Shown here piece after piece: positions 5,586 to 7,426 of a DNA stretch of 7,426 bases. The position numbers were made by a program, and so were the translations under genes. Source of the stretch: Kofleriaceae bacterium. GTDB lineage: Bacteria > Myxococcota_A > Polyangia > Haliangiales > Haliangiaceae. Numbering within the stretch: the stretch's first letter is position 1; each line of letters opens with the position of its first letter. The notes beneath the pieces were generated by a model. The model had not been told where the DNA came from and did not search any database. It saw nothing but the letters and a program-made list of their open reading frames with translations. The stretch lies in NCBI GenBank assembly GCA_016763395.1, contig JAESTW010000489.1, positions 1 to 7,426 on the forward strand, in the 5' to 3' direction.

Positions 5586-6395
5586 TTACTCTCGTTTACG
5601 GCCATTGGGGCGCGTGGATGTTTCCTGCTCTAGCCTGTCAATGAAGTCAGAGTCGAGACCGGCCTGTTCTCGTGCCGCCCGGTCCATGGTCTTGCCACGA
5701 GCTCGGCTGGGGGCCAGGGGGAATTGCAAGGTGTTCTCAAAACACTGCCAGACGCTTTGCTGCTCCGGCTTCCATTTTTGAATCCAGCGATAGGCAAAGG
5801 CAACGTGACGAATCTCTTCCTCATGTACCTTATCGATAGCGATGGCCGTCTCTTCATCACCAACGTCACGAGCTGCCTGTGCGTACTCGGCGGCAAAGTC
5901 CAAATTCGCATTCTCGAAGGTCAGGCCCATGATACAGAGAAAGTCCAAGGGCGTTTTTACACCGTCAATGTGGTTCCAAAAGTGTCCGGTGACTGGGTAG
6001 TCGCCAAAACTTCCACCGAAGGCTGCTAGTCTGTCGAGGTAGAGCTGGCAGTGCTCTTGCTCTTCTACCAGTATGCTGAGGAGTCCACGGCGAAAGCTCG
6101 CAGGCTCGTCCGGGAACGCCAATAGCATCCAGGCAAAGAGTTCTGCCGCCTGTAACTCGTGGTTTGCAAGTGCATGCAGGATTCGTCGCCTCTGAGAAAT
6201 GTCTTGCATTCCTTTTACCGGAGGTACTTTGACCGCACGGGCCTCGGCGATTTGCAACTCAGCCGGCCTCATCGGCTGGGCGATTCGCAAGGCCTGTCCG
6301 GGCTCGGTGTCGACCCAATCAGCCGGTGGTGGCCGGAGCTTTTGCTCCAAGCTGGTCGCCATCACAATGGACTCTGCGTAGCTGCGTAGCTGCAT
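5586..6395 (-). CDS. DUF455 family ferritin-like protein
   Basis: 269 residues from the ATG at 6395. The helical ferritin-like pattern carries candidate metal ligands in order: ANHELQAAELFAW (H79, E80), LVEEQEHCQLYLDRL (E111, E112, H115), LTFENANLDFA (E161) and KVHEEEIRHVAFAYRW (E192-E194, H197). This four-helix arrangement of E and ExxH is typical of di-iron/di-manganese carboxylate proteins; the DUF455 family has no established reaction that I know of. The start was chosen because MQLRSYAESIVMATSLEQKL matches the usual N-terminus of the family (M-LR-FAE...SLE-KL, recalled). An in-frame ATG at 6425 lies in the loop of a terminator hairpin and is rejected; ATG at 6362 would shorten the conserved start. 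No good Shine-Dalgarno precedes 6395. The ATP-grasp gene follows after eight bases. It is cytosolic, with no signal peptide; the Arg-rich C-terminus (RPNGRKRE) is unremarkable. Confidence 0.88.
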   Translation of the reverse strand: MQLRSYAESIVMATSLEQKLRPPPADWVDTEPGQALRIAQPMRPAELQIAEARAVKVPPVKGMQDISQRRRILHALANHELQAAELFAWMLLAFPDEPASFRRGLLSILVEEQEHCQLYLDRLAAFGGSFGDYPVTGHFWNHIDGVKTPLDFLCIMGLTFENANLDFAAEYAQAARDVGDEETAIAIDKVHEEEIRHVAFAYRWIQKWKPEQQSVWQCFENTLQFPLAPSRARGKTMDRAAREQAGLDSDFIDRLEQETSTRPNGRKRE

Positions 6396-6411
6396 GCCTA
6401 CGCTATAACGT

Positions 6412-6435
6412 AAAAACAGCCGCATGTAGCGGCTG
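6412..6435 (-). terminator. Intrinsic terminator of the protease-like gene
   Basis: On the minus strand CAGCCGC pairs perfectly with GCGGCTG (6435-6417) around a five-base loop and is followed at once by TTTTT (6416-6412). It lies 38 bases after the sorting-tail stop codon at 6474. The uncorrected frame of that gene would read through this hairpin to 6403, which supports 6474 as the true end. Confidence 0.8.
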
Positions 6436-6473
6436 CCTAAGGCTCAGAATGAGAAAGATGAGACGAGGGGGAG

Positions 6474-6573
6474 TTAGCTTCTCACACGGCGTCGAATCAT
6501 AAATCCGAGCATTAGAAGAAAGAGGGGGAAGCACGCCATTTTTGCCGTTGTTGCTGGAGTTGCAGCCACATCC
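6474..6573 (-). other. MYXO-CTERM-like sorting tail, split between two frames
   Basis: GCGC (codons from 6573) is in the main frame. The hydrophobic FPLFLLMLGFMI and basic RRRVRS-stop are in the neighbouring frame. Order and length fit the tripartite MYXO-CTERM plan (Gly-Cys motif, transmembrane helix, Arg cluster), which is processed at the Cys by a sorting system in myxobacteria (recalled knowledge). Confidence 0.7.
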
Positions 6574-7425
6574 GCTTGGGTCTTCGTCAACGCCTGCCCA
6601 GCAAACGTTGCTGCCACCTGCCTCCAAACAGCCAAATCCTGATGGACATTGTCCCTCGCCGATTTCGCAGATTTCCGTACAGATTCCAGCGCCTTCGCTG
6701 TCCAGGGCACAGAGTGATGAGTTACAGGTCTCGTTGCCACTACAGCTAGCACCAAAACCCGAGCCGCTAGTTGTTGCGTCTTCAATGCAATAGCCTTGAT
6801 AGCAAACAAGCCCTGATTCGCAGCTACCAGGCGTACAATCATCGCCAACGTTGATTTCTATCTGGCTGATGCCTTCGACGCCGCGAATATCGGTAGCGCG
6901 AACTTCAACCAGGGTGACTCCTTCGATGCCTGCTGGAGAGTTGAATATGTAGGGCGGCGTTGAGGCAACTCCAACTGATGCGCCATTGACGAAGGCTTCG
7001 ACGGTACCGACGCCATAGTAATAGTCGTTGGCATCCACTTCGATGATGAAGCCACTGTTGACATTGGTGTTTGGCAGTGGGCGGACAAAGCTCATGTCCG
7101 GGCCAGGGCTTTCGCCGACACCAAAGTGACTACTCAGAATCTGGTACGAATTCTGCGTAGGGCCGCAGGTACAGCTTTCTGGGGAGAACTCTCCGCACGG
7201 CGAATCCACGTCGTTGAACCATTTGTAGCCACAAGAAGGCAAGTAGGTCATTGGGTCACTGCATAGGTATTGGTGATCCATACCGAAAGCGTGGGCGGTT
7301 TCTTGGGCTACCGTTTCACAAATGGAATCGATACCCTGTCGGTAGAAACTGGAGTTGGCGAAACTGAAGGAGACCGCGTTGTTGATAATGGAGCAGCCAA
7401 AGAAGGGAGCCACACCACCAATATT
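6474..7425 (-). CDS. Secreted metalloprotease-like protein with MYXO-CTERM-type tail (N-term off window, frameshifted near 3' end)
   Basis: The frame is open to the right edge (NIGG precedes the GTG at 7413), so signal peptide and propeptide are missing. Numbering the codon at 7413 as 1: a zinc-protease-like motif at 37-47, VAQETAHAFGMDH, i.e. QExxHxxGxxH with Gln in place of the first ligand His; a Met-turn-like SDPMTY (52-57); a Cys-containing segment to about 95. An Ig-like beta domain follows (about 107-190, PNTNVNSGFIIEVDAND to ISQIEINVG). A Cys-rich stretch (193-272) is followed by GCGC (281-284). The in-frame reading then becomes unlike any tail and would end at 6403, past a terminator. 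One base over, the DNA encodes ACFPLFLLMLGFMIRRRVRS with TAA at 6474, a hydrophobic segment plus Arg cluster. Deleting one base from A5 (6539-6543) or C5 (6524-6528) restores it. Likely exported and surface-anchored or released; peptidase activity is uncertain. Confidence 0.8.
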
Positions 7426-7426
7426 C

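Noticed and set aside
6396..6425. Upstream ATG at 6425 as start of the DUF455 gene (adds MRLFLRYSVG)
   Set aside because: It lies in the loop of the upstream gene's intrinsic terminator, has no Shine-Dalgarno, and the extra residues do not fit the family N-terminus, whereas MQLRSYAE does.
6403..6473. Native continuation of the protease-like frame to a stop at 6403
   Set aside because: The residues after GKNG look like out-of-frame coding, the extension runs through a terminator hairpin, and the neighbouring frame encodes a clear sorting tail ending at 6474.

Overview
The window looks like chromosomal DNA of a deltaproteobacterial/Myxococcota-type organism, with base composition by eye in the mid-50s % GC. 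Three things suggest this. Two secreted, cysteine-rich proteins of the kind common in myxobacteria and relatives lie at the edges, and one of them carries a MYXO-CTERM-like tail (Gly-Cys-Gly-Cys, hydrophobic stretch, Arg cluster). There is a DUF455/ATP-grasp gene pair. There is also a complete minCDE operon, which Myxococcus itself lacks (recalled knowledge), so a Bradymonadales-like or other deep or uncultivated lineage fits better than Myxococcus. This placement is inference.

Layout. (1) 2-1396 (+): 3' part of a secreted protein with eight tandem 31-residue four-cysteine repeats, a beta-sandwich-like domain and a short Cys/Gly/Asp-rich tail; it runs off the left edge. (2) 1429-2183 (-): a two-gene redox operon, thioredoxin followed by a DUF302 gene. 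The genes overlap by ATGA, and the DUF302 gene carries an in-frame TAA. (3) 2184-2553: divergent intergenic region holding the promoters and leaders of trx (-) and minC (+). (4) 2554-4511 (+): minC-minD-minE, tightly packed, closed by a strong GC-rich hairpin at 4528-4555. (5) 4561-6395 (-): a two-gene operon, a DUF455 ferritin-like protein followed by an ATP-grasp-like protein. (6) 6412-6435: an intrinsic terminator on the minus strand serving the next gene. (7) 6474-right edge (-): a secreted metalloprotease-like protein with a QExxHxxGxxH zinc-motif variant, an Ig-like domain, a Cys-rich region and a sorting tail displaced into another frame by a one-base shift.

How the parts work together. 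MinCDE is a standard division-site selection module: MinC inhibits FtsZ, MinD is the membrane ATPase and MinE stimulates MinD. Thioredoxin/DUF302 is a small thiol-redox unit. The ferritin-like/ATP-grasp pair is the most interesting candidate for uncharacterised chemistry, because a probable di-metal protein and a probable ATP-dependent ligase appear co-transcribed; their substrate cannot be read from the sequence. The two edge genes encode cell-surface or secreted proteins.

Two genes carry single-nucleotide lesions (a nonsense codon in DUF302 and a frameshift at a homopolymer in the protease-like gene). These may be true mutations or consensus errors. I see no mobile element, CRISPR array, tRNA or rRNA, and no convincing wholly new system beyond the DUF455/ATP-grasp pair.
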